Source: Maritimibacter sp. HL-12
Lineage (GTDB): Bacteria; Pseudomonadota; Alphaproteobacteria; Rhodobacterales; Rhodobacteraceae
Assembly (NCBI RefSeq): GCF_900177545.1
Contig: NZ_FXBQ01000001.1
Span: forward strand, 3,504,163 to 3,568,162
Direction: 5' to 3'
Length of the DNA stretch: 64,000 nucleotides
Shown here: piece after piece, positions 1 through 11,564 of the stretch
Position numbering within the stretch: position 1 is the stretch's first letter
How the letters are laid out: each line of letters starts with the position of its first letter
The notes under the pieces: model-generated
What the model was told of the DNA's origin: nothing
What the model saw: only the letters and a program-made list of their open reading frames with translations
The model's database searches: none
Translations under genes and position numbers: made by a program

Positions 1-2
1 TC

Positions 3-428
3 GGGCTGGCGACGCGTGATCTCGCCACCCGCGCCTGCCCGCGCGAGGTTCATCCGCTCCAGCTTTCGACCTGGGGGTTTTTCATGCTGGTGCCGGTGGG
101 GGCCGGGCTGCTCGCGCTGTCGGGCGGGGCGATCCGCCCCGGGGCCGCCGATGGCGGGCTGATCTTCGGCGCGCTCGCGCTCGGCATGGTCGGCTACTAC
201 GCGCTGACCCGGGCGATGCAGACCGGCGAGATAGCCTTCGTGACGCCGTTTCGCTACACCCGGCTCGTCTTTGGCCTCGTGATCGGCTGGACCCTGTTCG
301 GCGAATCCCTCGATGCGCCGATGCTGATCGGGGCTGCCATCGTGGTGGGTGCCGGTCTCTACAGCCTGATCCGCGAACGCAGGCTGATGAAACGACCCGT
401 GGTCGCGCCGCCGCCGAGTGCAATCTGA
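3..428 (+). CDS. EamA/DMT-family transporter, C-terminal part (5' end outside window)
   Basis: The reading frame is open from the left edge and ends at a TGA at 426-428, so only the last 141 residues are seen. They begin with an ATRDLATR-like loop, followed by hydrophobic helices, a conserved 'F..P.RYTRLVFGL..GW..FGE' stretch and a basic tail (RERRLMKR). This is the ending of a 10-helix drug/metabolite-superfamily exporter of the inner membrane. The substrate cannot be read from this part. Recognition rests on overall pattern only. Confidence 0.75.
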   Translation, partial: GLATRDLATRACPREVHPLQLSTWGFFMLVPVGAGLLALSGGAIRPGAADGGLIFGALALGMVGYYALTRAMQTGEIAFVTPFRYTRLVFGLVIGWTLFGESLDAPMLIGAAIVVGAGLYSLIRERRLMKRPVVAPPPSAI

Positions 429-1799
<1,371 letters not shown>

Positions 1800-1828
1800 G
1801 GCGGCCGCGCCTGCGGCGGGCGGGCAAA

Positions 1829-1851
1829 GGGGGGCTGTCTGCCCCCCTCTT
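1829..1851 (+). terminator. Probable rho-independent terminator of eno
   Basis: A perfect 7-bp stem GGGGGGC/GCCCCCC with loop TGTCT lies 30 bases after the enolase stop. The trailing TCTT is a weak U-tract. The rest of the 212-base gap before trpC contains a stretch beginning CCCCCCGAAGGTATTTTCGG, which resembles short recurrent intergenic sequences of Rhodobacterales genomes (impression only). Confidence 0.5.
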
Positions 1852-2011
1852 GGCCGGACGGCCAATTCACCCCCCGAAGGTATTTTCGGACCCAAGAAGC
1901 ATGCGGGGCGCGCGCGGATCGTCCCCGCCCACCCGCCGTTTTTCGCGCCCCGACCCCGCCGCTGCGCGTGAGCGGTTGCGCCGGGCGGGGCGCGGGCCTA
2001 AAACCCTCGCC

Positions 2012-2808
2012 ATGACCAATGTTCTCGACCGGATCAAGGCCTACAAGCTCGAAGACGTGGCCGCGCGCAAAGCCGCCCGGCCCCTGAGTGCGGTCGAGGC
2101 CGATGCCCGCGCCGCGAGTCCGGTGCGCGGCTTCGCCCGCGCGCTGGAGGCGGCCACGAAAACCGGCTACGGCCTGATTGCCGAGATCAAGAAGGCGAGC
2201 CCCTCGAAGGGGCTGATCCGCCCCGATTTCGACCCGCCGGCGCTGGCGCGCGCCTACGCGGCGGGGGGGGCCACCTGCCTTTCCGTGCTCACCGACACGC
2301 CCAGCTTCCAGGGCACCGACGCCTATCTCGTCGCCGCCCGCGACGCGACCGCGCTGCCGGCCCTGCGCAAGGATTTTCTCTACGATCCATGGCAGGTGGC
2401 GGAGAGCCGCAGCCTCGGCGCGGATTGCATCCTGATCATCATGGCCAGCGTTTCCGACGCCCAGGCCGCCGAGCTTGAGGATGCGGCCTTCGGCTGGGGC
2501 ATGGACGTGCTCGTGGAGGTGCATGACGCGGCGGAACTCGAGCGCGCCACCCGGCTGCGCTCGCCGCTTCTCGGCATCAACAACCGCAACCTCAAGACCT
2601 TCGAGGTGAGCCTCGACACCACCCGCGACCTCGCCGCACGCGCGCCGAGCGACCGGCTGCTGGTGTGCGAATCGGGGCTTTTCGCCCCCGCCGACCTCGC
2701 CGACATGGCCGCCGTCGGCGCGCGCGCCTTCCTGATCGGCGAAAGCCTGATGCGGCAGGACGACGTCGAGGCCGCCACCCGCGCGATCCTTGCCGACCCG
2801 GTGCTGAC

Positions 2809-2812
<4 letters not shown>
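2012..2812 (+). CDS. trpC: Indole-3-glycerol phosphate synthase
   Basis: Closes the indole ring from CdRP in tryptophan synthesis, in the cytoplasm. The 266-residue (beta/alpha)8 barrel is the usual length. It shows the catalytic IKKASPSKG motif near residue 50, the CLSVLTD strand, [14 protein letters not shown] and a C-terminal LIGES phosphate-binding turn. The start at ATG 2012 gives the typical N-terminus ([13 protein letters not shown]); the open frame upstream is not conserved. The stop overlaps the moaC start (ATGA), so the genes are translationally coupled. No trpD or trpG lies upstream; eno does. Confidence 0.96.
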
Positions 2813-3284
<472 letters not shown>

Positions 3285-3288
<4 letters not shown>

Positions 3289-4457
3289 TCACCGTTTCCG
3301 AAGCCCTCGACCATCTCTTTGCGCTGGCGGCCCCGCTTGGCACCGAGCGCGTGGCGCTGGCGGACGCGGCGGGCCGGGTGCTGGCCGAGCCGGTGGTTGC
3401 GGCGCGCAACCAGCCGCCCTTTGCCGCCTCGGCGATGGACGGCTACGCCCTGAAAGGCGTCGAGGCCGATCCCGAAGCGATGTTCAAGGTGATCGGCGAG
3501 AGCCGCGCGGGCGTGCGCTTCGAGGGCAGTGTCGGCCCCGGTCAGGCGGTGCGGATCTTCACCGGCGCGCCGGTGCCGGTGGGCGCCGACCGGGTAATCA
3601 TCCAGGAAGACGTGACCCGCGACGGCAATCTGATCACCCTCGCGCGCAAGCTCGACCGGGGCCCCTACGTGCGCCCCGCGGGCACCGATTTCACCATTGG
3701 CGACCGGGTCGAGGCCCCGCGCGTGCTCGGTCCGCGCGACCTCGCGCTGATCGCGGCGATGAACGCGGGCGCGGTCACCGTGACGCGCCAGCCGAGCGTC
3801 GCCCTGATCGCCACTGGCGACGAACTGGTGATGCCCGGCGAGGAGCCGGGGCCGGACCAGATCATCGCCTCCAACGCCTTCGGGCTGAAGGCGATGTTCG
3901 AAGCCGCCGGCGCGCGGGCCAGGCTCTTGCCGATCGCGCGCGACACTGCCGAGAGCCTGCGCGCGGCCTTCGAACTGGCGCAAGGTGCCGACCTCGTGGT
4001 GACCATCGGCGGCGCCTCGGTGGGCGATCATGATATCGTCGGGCCGGTGGCCGCCGAGCTTGGCATGGAACAGAGTTTCTACAAGGTTGCGATGCGCCCC
4101 GGCAAGCCGTTGATGGCCGGCCGGATGGGCGATGCCACCTTGATCGGCCTGCCCGGAAATCCAGTTTCTTCCTTGGTTTGCGGCGTGATCTTCATCCTTC
4201 CGATGATCCGCGCCATGCTTGGTCTCGGCGCCGCGCCCGCGCCGCGCCTGAGCGCCCTGCTCGCCGAAGACCTGCCGGAGAACGGCCCGCGAGAACACTA
4301 CATGCGCGCGGCACTCGACGCGGGCACGATCCGCCCGCTGCCCCGGCAGGACAGCTCGCTGCTCACCATCCTGCACCGGGCCGACGCGCTGCTTGTGCGG
4401 CCTGCGAACGATGGCCCCCGCAAGACCGGCGAAAGCGTGGACTTCGTCGAGATCTGA
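3285..4457 (+). CDS. moeA: Molybdopterin molybdenumtransferase MoeA
   Basis: Inserts molybdate into adenylylated molybdopterin in the last step of Moco synthesis. 390 residues, normal for MoeA/Glp. It contains [12 protein letters not shown] near the N-terminus, the MogA-like domain with TGDELV and GGASVGDHD, and the [10 protein letters not shown] and GLPGNPVSS loops that bind the pterin. The chosen ATG at 3285 overlaps the moaC stop. A longer open frame upstream runs antiparallel in character to moaC and is not conserved. Confidence 0.96.
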
Positions 4458-4466
4458 TCCAAGCCG

Positions 4467-4495
4467 TTGACACGAAACGGGAACGTGGGTAGAAC
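4467..4495 (+). promoter_or_regulatory. lexA promoter with SOS box GAAC-N7-GAAC
   Basis: TTGACA (4467-4472) and TAGAAC (4490-4495) are 17 bases apart. The direct repeat GAAC (4481-4484), seven bases, GAAC (4492-4495) overlaps the -10 element. GAAC/GTTC-N7 repeats are the known LexA target in alphaproteobacteria such as Rhodobacter. The position predicts autorepression of lexA. Confidence 0.85.
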
Positions 4496-4594
4496 ATTAC
4501 CTGAACCGTTCCACCGTGGAGCGATATCCCGCAAAGCGGCCAGGGCGCACCGTCACAGGCAGACCCCGGGCCGCAACAGCAAAGAGGCGAGCAC

Positions 4595-5293
4595 ATGCTG
4601 ACGCGCAAGCAACTGGATCTTCTCGATTTCATCAACAAGCGGCTGTCGCGCGACGGCGTGCCGCCCTCCTTCGACGAGATGAAGGAGGCGCTCGATCTGC
4701 GCTCGAAATCGGGCATCCACCGGCTGATCACGGCACTGGAGGAACGCGGGTTCATCCGCCGCCTGCCGCACCGCGCCCGCGCGATCGAGATCGTGAAATT
4801 GCCCGATGCGCTCGATCCCTCCGGCAAGGCCGGGTTCGAGCCGCGGGTGATTGCCGGGGACCGGCCGAGCCGCACCCCGGCCGGCGCGATGCCCCTGGGC
4901 GAAGCGCAGGCGATGGAACTGCCGCTTCTGGGCCGGATCGCCGCGGGCACACCGATCGAGGCGATCACCGATGGTGCCGAGCATGTGGCGGTGCCGGGCG
5001 CGATGGTGGCAGGCGCGGGCAAGCACTACGCGCTTGAGGTCAAGGGCGAGTCGATGATCGACGCCGGGATCAACTCCGGCGACGTGGTGATCATCCGCGA
5101 AACCTCGGTGGCCGAGAACGGCGATATCGTGGTGGCGCAGGTCGAGGGCTACGAGGCCACGCTGAAACGCTACCGCAAGTCGGGCGACATGGTGATGCTG
5201 GAAGCCGCCAACCCGGCGTTCGAGACGCGCCTGCTCAGGTCCGACCAGGTCGAGGTGCAGGGCAAGCTGGTGGGGCTGATCCGCACCTATTGA
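4595..5293 (+). CDS. lexA: LexA repressor, SOS regulator
   Basis: Transcriptional repressor that self-cleaves when RecA is activated by DNA damage. 232 residues. An N-terminal winged helix ([15 protein letters not shown], then [15 protein letters not shown]) is followed by a long linker and the S24 peptidase domain. The Ala-Gly cleavage site is in [10 protein letters not shown], the nucleophile serine in [10 protein letters not shown] and the general-base lysine in EATLKRY. The SOS box in its own promoter fits the family. A second box of the same form stands before the resolvase of the island at 38.7 kb. Confidence 0.97.
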   Translation: MLTRKQLDLLDFINKRLSRDGVPPSFDEMKEALDLRSKSGIHRLITALEERGFIRRLPHRARAIEIVKLPDALDPSGKAGFEPRVIAGDRPSRTPAGAMPLGEAQAMELPLLGRIAAGTPIEAITDGAEHVAVPGAMVAGAGKHYALEVKGESMIDAGINSGDVVIIRETSVAENGDIVVAQVEGYEATLKRYRKSGDMVMLEAANPAFETRLLRSDQVEVQGKLVGLIRTY

Positions 5294-5334
5294 GGCGCGG
5301 CGATTGCGGAACGGGGCGGGGTTCGCCGCCTCGC

Positions 5335-7389
5335 TCATCGCCCGGTCCATGACCGCGCCCCGCTGCGCTCGGTAGCGCTCACCACGCGAAATCCTGTCCC
5401 GTCCGGATAAAGCGCCAGCGCCCCGGTTGCCTCCAGCGCGGCTTCGTCGAAAAGGCGGCAGCCTGTCGGCACCGCGTCCGCCGTCATCGACAGCACTACC
5501 AGATCGGCGTGCAGGCAGGCCCCGGCAACACGCTCACGCGCGCCGCGGCCGGTCAGATGGACAACCCGCAGACCACCTATCTCGATCTCCCGCGCCCCGG
5601 CCTCGCCGCGGAACCCGCGCCGTGCATGGGCCACATCCTGCGCGACCGGGTCGCCATCGTTCTCGAGCCAGACCCGGGCGGCGAAGCCATCGCCGCGCGG
5701 CTTCGACAGCACCCGCCCCTCCGGGGTCAACACCCCGACCAGACCGCCGCCCGGGCTGATCAGCGCCGCCGGACGCTCGGCCCCGGCCCAGAGCCCCAGC
5801 GCCAGCACCACCGGGGCGATCCCGGCAAGCCGCCAGCGCCCGGCGAGCAGCACCAGCGCCAGCCCCCCGATCGTGATCAGTGGCAGCGCCTCGGGCCCGG
5901 GGCTCGGCACGTGGCCGACCGCACCATCGAGCCCGGTCACGAAGCGCGCCACCGTCAGGATCCACAGGATCGGGTATTGCATGAACTCGAGCGCGAGCCA
6001 GCCCAGCCCCAGCGGTGCCAGCACCGCCGCCAGCACCGCGAGCGGCATCACCAGCGTGCCCATCACCGGCACCGCGGCGAGGTTGGCGAGCAACCCGTAA
6101 TGCGAGACGATGTTGAAATGCGCCGCCGCGAAGGGCGCGGTGGCGATCCCCGCGACGCTGGAGGCGATCACGAGCGAGACCGGACCGCGCAGGATGCGCG
6201 GCGGGTTCCAGGCCGGCCAGTCGCGCAAATACCCGAACACCGCCACCAGCGCCGTGGTCGCGGCGAACGACATCTGGAACCCCGGCGAAGTCAGCGATTC
6301 CGGCTGCACCAGCAGGATCGCCAGCGCCGCCAGCGCCACCGCCCGCAGGGTGAGCGCGCGCCGGTCCATCAGCACCGCGCCGAACATCACCGCGACCATG
6401 ATGAAGGCGCGTTCGGTGGCGACGTTGCCGCCCGAGAGCGCGAGGTAGAACGCCCCCGCCTGCAGCGCCACCACCGCAGCGACCTTGCGGATCGCGAGGC
6501 GGTCGGCCAGCCCGGGCACCAGCGCCAGCGCATAGCGCAGGGCAGTGAAGACGAAGCCGGTGAGCAACCCCATGTGCAGCCCGGAGATCGCCAGCAGATG
6601 CGCGAGGTTCGATCCCCTGAGCGCCTCGACCGTCTCGCGGTTCATCGCCGAGCGGTCGCCGGTGGTGATCGCGGTCGCAAAGGTGCCCGCCTCGTTTGGC
6701 AGCACCTCCAGAACCCAGGCCGAGATCCGCGCCCGCAGCCGCGAGACCAGCACCTCGCCGCGCCCCTCGGGGGGCGCGAGCAGCAAGGCCGGGGCGCGGG
6801 TGTAGCCGACCGCGCCGATCCGCTCGAACCACGCCATGCGGCGAAAATCGAAGCCGCCGGGTTCCACCGGGCCTTCGGGGCCGGAGAGAAAGGCCGTCAT
6901 CGCCACCCGCTGACCCGGCTCGGGGTCCAGGTAGCCCTGCACCCCGTGCAGCGAGACCCGCACCCGTTCGGGAATGCGCCGGGGCGCGACGCGGTCGAGC
7001 CGGACCCGGTCGAGGGTGAGGCGGACGGCCTCGGAGGCGGAACGGTCGATCTTCACCACCCGGCCCTCGACCGGGCCGTAGTAGCGGAATTCGAGCACCG
7101 GGGCGCGCACGGTCTCGTTGCGCAGCCCGGCCACCAGCAGCCCCGCGAGCACCACCGCCGCACCCGCGGCAAGGAACGAAAGCCCGGCGAAGCGGCTGCG
7201 CCGGAAGTGCCAGGCGAGCGCCGCGAGACCGGCGGCGGCGAGGGTGATGAGCGTCCAGGCCAGCGGGCCCGGCTCTTCGGGCAGGCTGAAGTAGCTGCCG
7301 ACCCCCGCCCCGAGGCAGACGGGCGCAAACAGCAGGAGCCGCCCCGAAAGCCGCTCCAGCCGCCCGGACAGGCGGGCCAGCGGGGTCAC
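5335..7389 (-). CDS. comEC: ComEC/Rec2-type DNA uptake channel protein
   Basis: Predicted inner-membrane channel for single-stranded DNA in natural transformation. 684 residues from a GTG start with a purine-rich site upstream. N-terminal hydrophobic helices and a DUF4131-like soluble domain (VEGRVVKIDRS) come first. The competence domain follows with ITTGDRSAMNRETVEALRGS and LLAISGLHMGL, then many membrane helices. The roughly 150-residue C-terminus lacks the HxHxDH metallo-beta-lactamase motif of longer ComEC proteins. It converges on lexA and diverges from gltX. Confidence 0.9.
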   Translation of the reverse strand: MTPLARLSGRLERLSGRLLLFAPVCLGAGVGSYFSLPEEPGPLAWTLITLAAAGLAALAWHFRRSRFAGLSFLAAGAAVVLAGLLVAGLRNETVRAPVLEFRYYGPVEGRVVKIDRSASEAVRLTLDRVRLDRVAPRRIPERVRVSLHGVQGYLDPEPGQRVAMTAFLSGPEGPVEPGGFDFRRMAWFERIGAVGYTRAPALLLAPPEGRGEVLVSRLRARISAWVLEVLPNEAGTFATAITTGDRSAMNRETVEALRGSNLAHLLAISGLHMGLLTGFVFTALRYALALVPGLADRLAIRKVAAVVALQAGAFYLALSGGNVATERAFIMVAVMFGAVLMDRRALTLRAVALAALAILLVQPESLTSPGFQMSFAATTALVAVFGYLRDWPAWNPPRILRGPVSLVIASSVAGIATAPFAAAHFNIVSHYGLLANLAAVPVMGTLVMPLAVLAAVLAPLGLGWLALEFMQYPILWILTVARFVTGLDGAVGHVPSPGPEALPLITIGGLALVLLAGRWRLAGIAPVVLALGLWAGAERPAALISPGGGLVGVLTPEGRVLSKPRGDGFAARVWLENDGDPVAQDVAHARRGFRGEAGAREIEIGGLRVVHLTGRGARERVAGACLHADLVVLSMTADAVPTGCRLFDEAALEATGALALYPDGTGFRVVSATERSGARSWTGR

Positions 7390-7465
7390 CCTTGTTCTCT
7401 CCCTCGTGAGCGATTAGACCTCGCCAAGCTAGCTCAAACATGGTTTCCAAAAGGTTAACGCGCGC

Positions 7466-8869
7466 ATGGCCGATACCCCAGTCGTCACCCGGTTTGCTCC
7501 GTCGCCCACCGGCTATCTTCACATCGGCGGCGCGCGCACCGCGCTGTTCAACTGGCTCTATGCCCGCGGCCGGGGCGGAAGGTTCCTGCTGCGCATCGAG
7601 GATACCGACCTTGCGCGCTCCACCCCGGAGGCGACCGCGGCGATCCTGCGCGGGTTGGAATGGCTCGGACTCGACCACGATGGCCCCGCCGTCAGCCAGG
7701 CCGAACGCGCCGAACGCCATGCCGAGGTGGCCCGCGAGATGCTAGCCAAAGGCCATGCCTACAAGTGTTTCGCCACGCAAGGCGAGATCGCCGCCTTCCG
7801 CGACGAGGCGAAGGCCGCCGGGCGCTCGACGCTCTATGCAAGCCCCTGGCGCGATGCCGATCCGGCAAGCCACCCCGACGCGCCCTTCGTGATCCGCCTC
7901 AAGGCACCGGATGCGGGCGAAACCGTGATCGACGACAAGGTGCAGGGCCGGGTGACGTTCCGCAACGACCAACTCGACGACATGGTGCTGTTACGTTCCG
8001 ACGCTACGCCGACCTACATGCTGGCGGTGGTGGTGGACGATCACGACATGGGGGTGACGCATATCATCCGTGGCGACGACCACCTCAACAACGCCGCGCG
8101 CCAGATGCAGATCTACACCGCGATGGGCTGGGACGCGCCGGTTTTCGCCCATATTCCGCTGATCCATGGCCCCGACGGCAAGAAGCTCTCCAAGCGCCAC
8201 GGCGCGCTCGGGGTGGAGGAGTACCGAGCGATGGGCTACCCCGCGAGCGCGATGCGCAATTATCTCGCCCGGCTCGGCTGGAGCCACGGCGACGACGAGG
8301 TGTTCACCGACGCCCAGGCGATCGCCTGGTTCGATCTCGGCGGCATCGGCAAGGGCGCGGCCCGGTTCGACTTCAAGAAGCTCGATCACATCTCGGGCCA
8401 GCACATCGCCATGACGCCACCCGCGGAGCTGGTTTCGCAACTGCAGGATTACCTCGACGCGGTGGGCGGGCGGCCACTCTCAGCGCCGGAGGCACGGGCG
8501 CTTGTCAGGGCCATGCCCATGCTCAGCCAGGGCGCGAAGACCTTGCCGCAAATTCTTGAAAAGGCGCGATTTATGCTCACGTCGCGCCCCATCGAACGGG
8601 ACGAGAAGGCAGCGGCGGCGCTGGATGATGTATCCCGTAGTATACTGAAGCAATTGACGCCGCAGTTGCAAACTGCTAGCTGGGAACGCGACACGCTGGA
8701 AACCGTTCTGAACGGCTTTGCCGAGGCGCATGGCACCAAATTCGGCAAGCTCGCCGCACCGCTGCGCGCTGCCCTCGCTGGTCGGGCCGTCACTCCCAGC
8801 GTCTTCGACATGATGCTGCTTCTCGGCCGCGATGAATCCATCGCCCGGCTGGAGGAAGCCGCCGAATAA
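7466..8869 (+). CDS. gltX: Glutamyl-tRNA synthetase
   Basis: Class I aminoacyl-tRNA synthetase charging tRNA-Glu. 467 residues, normal. The HIGH signature appears as [12 protein letters not shown] and the KMSKS loop as KKLSKRHG. The start at ATG 7466 gives [11 protein letters not shown], the family N-terminus. Many alphaproteobacteria carry two gltX paralogues; whether this copy also charges tRNA-Gln cannot be decided here. gltA follows 42 bases downstream on the same strand. Confidence 0.96.
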   Translation: MADTPVVTRFAPSPTGYLHIGGARTALFNWLYARGRGGRFLLRIEDTDLARSTPEATAAILRGLEWLGLDHDGPAVSQAERAERHAEVAREMLAKGHAYKCFATQGEIAAFRDEAKAAGRSTLYASPWRDADPASHPDAPFVIRLKAPDAGETVIDDKVQGRVTFRNDQLDDMVLLRSDATPTYMLAVVVDDHDMGVTHIIRGDDHLNNAARQMQIYTAMGWDAPVFAHIPLIHGPDGKKLSKRHGALGVEEYRAMGYPASAMRNYLARLGWSHGDDEVFTDAQAIAWFDLGGIGKGAARFDFKKLDHISGQHIAMTPPAELVSQLQDYLDAVGGRPLSAPEARALVRAMPMLSQGAKTLPQILEKARFMLTSRPIERDEKAAAALDDVSRSILKQLTPQLQTASWERDTLETVLNGFAEAHGTKFGKLAAPLRAALAGRAVTPSVFDMMLLLGRDESIARLEEAAE

Positions 8870-8911
8870 TCTGCCTGCCAATCGGGACGGGCTCAAGAGA
8901 AAGGGACGCGC

Positions 8912-10207
8912 ATGCCAGACCAGACGGGAACCGCGAAGCTCAGTTTCGCCGGCAAGGAGCTTGAACTGCCGATGTATTCGCCCAGCGTCGGCCCCGACGT
9001 GATCGACATCGGCAAACTCTACGCCCAGGCCGGGGTTTTCACCCATGATCCGGGCTTTACCTCCACCTCGTCCTGCGAAAGCGCGATCACCTTCATCGAC
9101 GGCGAGGAAGGCGAACTGCTCTATCGCGGCTACCCGATCGAGCAACTGGCGGAAAAGTCGCATTACCTCGAGGTCTGCTTCCTGCTGCTCTACGGCCACC
9201 TGCCGACGGCCGAGGAAGCCGAGGCCTTCGAGTTTCGCGTAACCCGTCACACCATGGTGCACGAACAACTGTTGAAGTTCTTCTCGGGCTACCGGCGTGA
9301 CGCCCACCCGATGGCGACGATGGTCGGCGTGGTCGGCGCGCTTTCGGCTTTCTACCATGACTCGCTCGACATCAACGACCCCTGGCAGCGCGAAGTCGCC
9401 GCGATCCGGATGATCGCCAAGGTGCCGACGATCACCGCGATGGCTTACAAGTATTCCATCGGCCAGCCCTTCGTTTACCCCAAGAACAGCCTCGATTACG
9501 CGGCCAACTTCCTGCACATGTGCTTTGCGGTGCCGGCCGAGGATTACGAGGTCAACCCGATCCTCGCCCGGGCGATGGACCGGATCTTCACCCTCCACGC
9601 CGATCACGAGCAGAATGCCTCGACCTCGACGGTGCGCCTTGCCGGCTCCTCGGGGGCCAACCCCTTTGCCTGCGTTGCCGCCGGGATCGCCTGCCTCTGG
9701 GGTCCGGCACATGGCGGCGCCAACCAGGCCTGCCTCGAAATGCTCAAGGAGATCGGCACCGTCGACCGCATCCCCGAATTCATCGCCCGCGCCAAGGACA
9801 AGGACGATCCGTTCCGGCTGATGGGCTTCGGCCACCGGGTCTACAAGAACTTCGACCCGCGCGCCAAGGTGATGAAGGAATCGGCCGACGAGGTGCTCGG
9901 CCTGCTCGGCATCGAGAACAACCCGACGCTCCAGGTTGCCAAGGAGCTTGAGCGGATCGCGCTGGAAGATTCCTACTTCGTCGACAAGAAGCTTTACCCC
10001 AACGTCGATTTCTATTCCGGCATCATCCTCGAGGCGATGGGCTTCCCGACCTCGATGTTCACCCCGATCTTCGCGCTGTCGCGCACCGTGGGCTGGATCT
10101 CGCAGTGGAAGGAAATGCTGAGCGACCCGAACCAGAAGATCGGCCGCCCGCGCCAGCTCTACACCGGCGAAACCCGCCGCGATTATATCGACGTCGAGGA
10201 TCGCTGA
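8912..10207 (+). CDS. gltA: Citrate synthase, type II
   Basis: Condenses oxaloacetate and acetyl-CoA in the TCA cycle. 431 residues, the length of the hexameric NADH-sensitive bacterial type. Visible motifs are [13 protein letters not shown]-like (here [18 protein letters not shown]), the catalytic [10 protein letters not shown] histidine, [10 protein letters not shown] and [15 protein letters not shown] with the second active-site His/Asp region. A strong stem-loop follows, which suggests the transcript ends there. Confidence 0.97.
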   Translation: MPDQTGTAKLSFAGKELELPMYSPSVGPDVIDIGKLYAQAGVFTHDPGFTSTSSCESAITFIDGEEGELLYRGYPIEQLAEKSHYLEVCFLLLYGHLPTAEEAEAFEFRVTRHTMVHEQLLKFFSGYRRDAHPMATMVGVVGALSAFYHDSLDINDPWQREVAAIRMIAKVPTITAMAYKYSIGQPFVYPKNSLDYAANFLHMCFAVPAEDYEVNPILARAMDRIFTLHADHEQNASTSTVRLAGSSGANPFACVAAGIACLWGPAHGGANQACLEMLKEIGTVDRIPEFIARAKDKDDPFRLMGFGHRVYKNFDPRAKVMKESADEVLGLLGIENNPTLQVAKELERIALEDSYFVDKKLYPNVDFYSGIILEAMGFPTSMFTPIFALSRTVGWISQWKEMLSDPNQKIGRPRQLYTGETRRDYIDVEDR

Positions 10208-10235
10208 ACCCGACCACGTCAAAGCTCACATGCGC

Positions 10236-10271
10236 GCGAGCCGTCCCCGCCGGGGCGGCTCGCTGGCGTTT
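10236..10271 (+). terminator. Probable terminator of gltA
   Basis: An inverted repeat GCGAGCCGTCCCCG / CGGGGCGGCTCGC pairs over 13 bp with one bulged T, 28 bases after the gltA stop. It is followed by TGGCGTTT, a weak U-tract. Confidence 0.5.
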
Positions 10272-10312
10272 GACCCCTTCCCCGTGCCCTGCCCGTGCCC
10301 CATATTGGGAGC

Positions 10313-10999
10313 ATGTTGAAGTTCACGCCCATATTGCTCGCGGTGCTTTACGCGCTGGTGATGTATCGGTTCTCGGCCTGGCGGCTGGGCCACGAGCTGG
10401 ATTCGAAATCGACCGAACTGGCCGATCCGCGTCTCAAGACGCTCACCGACCGGATGGCGCGTGCGCTCGATCTCGACCGTATCCGCGTGCACATCTACGA
10501 GGTCGAGCCGGTCAACGGCCTTGCAGCGCCGGACGGGCGGATCTTCATCACCCGCGGCTTCTACCAGCAATACCGCGAAGGCCGGGTAAGCGCAGAGGAG
10601 ATGGCGAGCGTGATCGCCCACGAACTCGGCCACGTCGCCCTCGGCCATGCCCGGCGGCGGATGATCGACTTTTCCGGCCAGAACGCGCTGCGCACCGCGC
10701 TCGGCATGGTGCTGTCGCGTTTCCTGCCGGGGATTGGCGTCTATATCGCCGGTCTCGTGGCCAGCCTGCTCGCCGCCCGGCTCTCGCGCGGCGACGAATA
10801 CGAGGCCGACGCCTATGCCTCGGCGCTGCTGACCAAGGCAGGGATCGGCACCGGCCCGCAGAAATCGCTTTTCCTCAAGCTCGACCAGCTCACCGCCGCG
10901 CGCGCGGGCGCAATGCCCGCGTGGTTCCTGAGCCACCCCAAGGCCGAGGACCGGATCGCCGCGATCGAGGCCGCCGAGGCGGGGTGGCAGGTCGAATAG
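10313..10999 (+). CDS. M48-family membrane metallopeptidase
   Basis: HtpX-like zinc protease anchored in the inner membrane. 228 residues from the ATG at 10313; a GTG at 10295 is also possible. An N-terminal hydrophobic segment (PILLAVLYALVMY) is followed by a cytoplasm- or periplasm-facing domain with the zinc motif IAHELGHVALGH and the third ligand in RGDEYEADAYA, plus a second hydrophobic stretch (VLSRFLPGIGVYIAGLVASL). The substrate is unknown. It is shorter than HtpX (about 290 residues) and has fewer membrane segments. Confidence 0.85.
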   Translation: MLKFTPILLAVLYALVMYRFSAWRLGHELDSKSTELADPRLKTLTDRMARALDLDRIRVHIYEVEPVNGLAAPDGRIFITRGFYQQYREGRVSAEEMASVIAHELGHVALGHARRRMIDFSGQNALRTALGMVLSRFLPGIGVYIAGLVASLLAARLSRGDEYEADAYASALLTKAGIGTGPQKSLFLKLDQLTAARAGAMPAWFLSHPKAEDRIAAIEAAEAGWQVE

Positions 11000-11021
11000 G
11001 CGCATCGCGCCGGTCCCGGAG

Positions 11022-11564
11022 CTATCCTTCCAGCGCCTTGCCCAGCCTCGGCAACCGCGCCTTCTTCATCAGCCGCCGGATCGGCCAGGGCTCGCCCGAA
11101 AGCCGCTCGGCCTCGGCCTGCACCGCGCGCGCGACCTTCGCCACCGCGTCGGGGCTCTGACCAAACAAGTCGCGCAGAAACAGGTCGGGCACCTCGCGCG
11201 TCACGCCTTCCTCGGCCAGCGTGTGGCGCGGAAAATCGCTGGTGTTGAGGGTGAGCAGCAGATCCGCCGACCCGGCGATGGCGGCGGCGAGCACGTGCAC
11301 GTCGTTGGGGTCGGGCAGCCAGAGCCGGGCCTCGTCGCCCGCCTTCGGATGCACCGAGGCCTGCGGCCAGCGCGCCTCGACCGCCGCGATCTCGCCGCGC
11401 GCCAGCGCCTCCTGCCCTGGCCCCAGTTTCGCCGCCGCGCGCGCCCATTCCTCGAGGATGCGCGGGCTCCAGAGCGGCTCGAACAACCCCTCCGCCGCCA
11501 CCCCGAGCAGCACTTCACGCATCACCGTGGGGTAGAGCACGCAGGCGTCGAGCAGAACCTTCAC
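11022..11564 (-). CDS. PIN-domain protein (putative RNase)
   Basis: 180 residues from a GTG start that overlaps the stop of the upstream methyltransferase gene (GTGA). The PIN acidic set is visible: LLDACVLYP near the N-terminus, RILEEWARA, DPNDVHVLAAA and TLNTSDFP. PIN domains are Mg-dependent ribonucleases, often VapC toxins. No small DNA-binding antitoxin gene adjoins it. Coupling to an rRNA methyltransferase suggests a housekeeping or RNA-related role, which is inference. Confidence 0.75.
   Translation of the reverse strand: MKVLLDACVLYPTVMREVLLGVAAEGLFEPLWSPRILEEWARAAAKLGPGQEALARGEIAAVEARWPQASVHPKAGDEARLWLPDPNDVHVLAAAIAGSADLLLTLNTSDFPRHTLAEEGVTREVPDLFLRDLFGQSPDAVAKVARAVQAEAERLSGEPWPIRRLMKKARLPRLGKALEG

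Noticed and set aside
5509-7458. 649-residue plus-strand open frame
   Set aside because: Antisense to comEC; rich in Arg, His and Gln with no recognisable domain.
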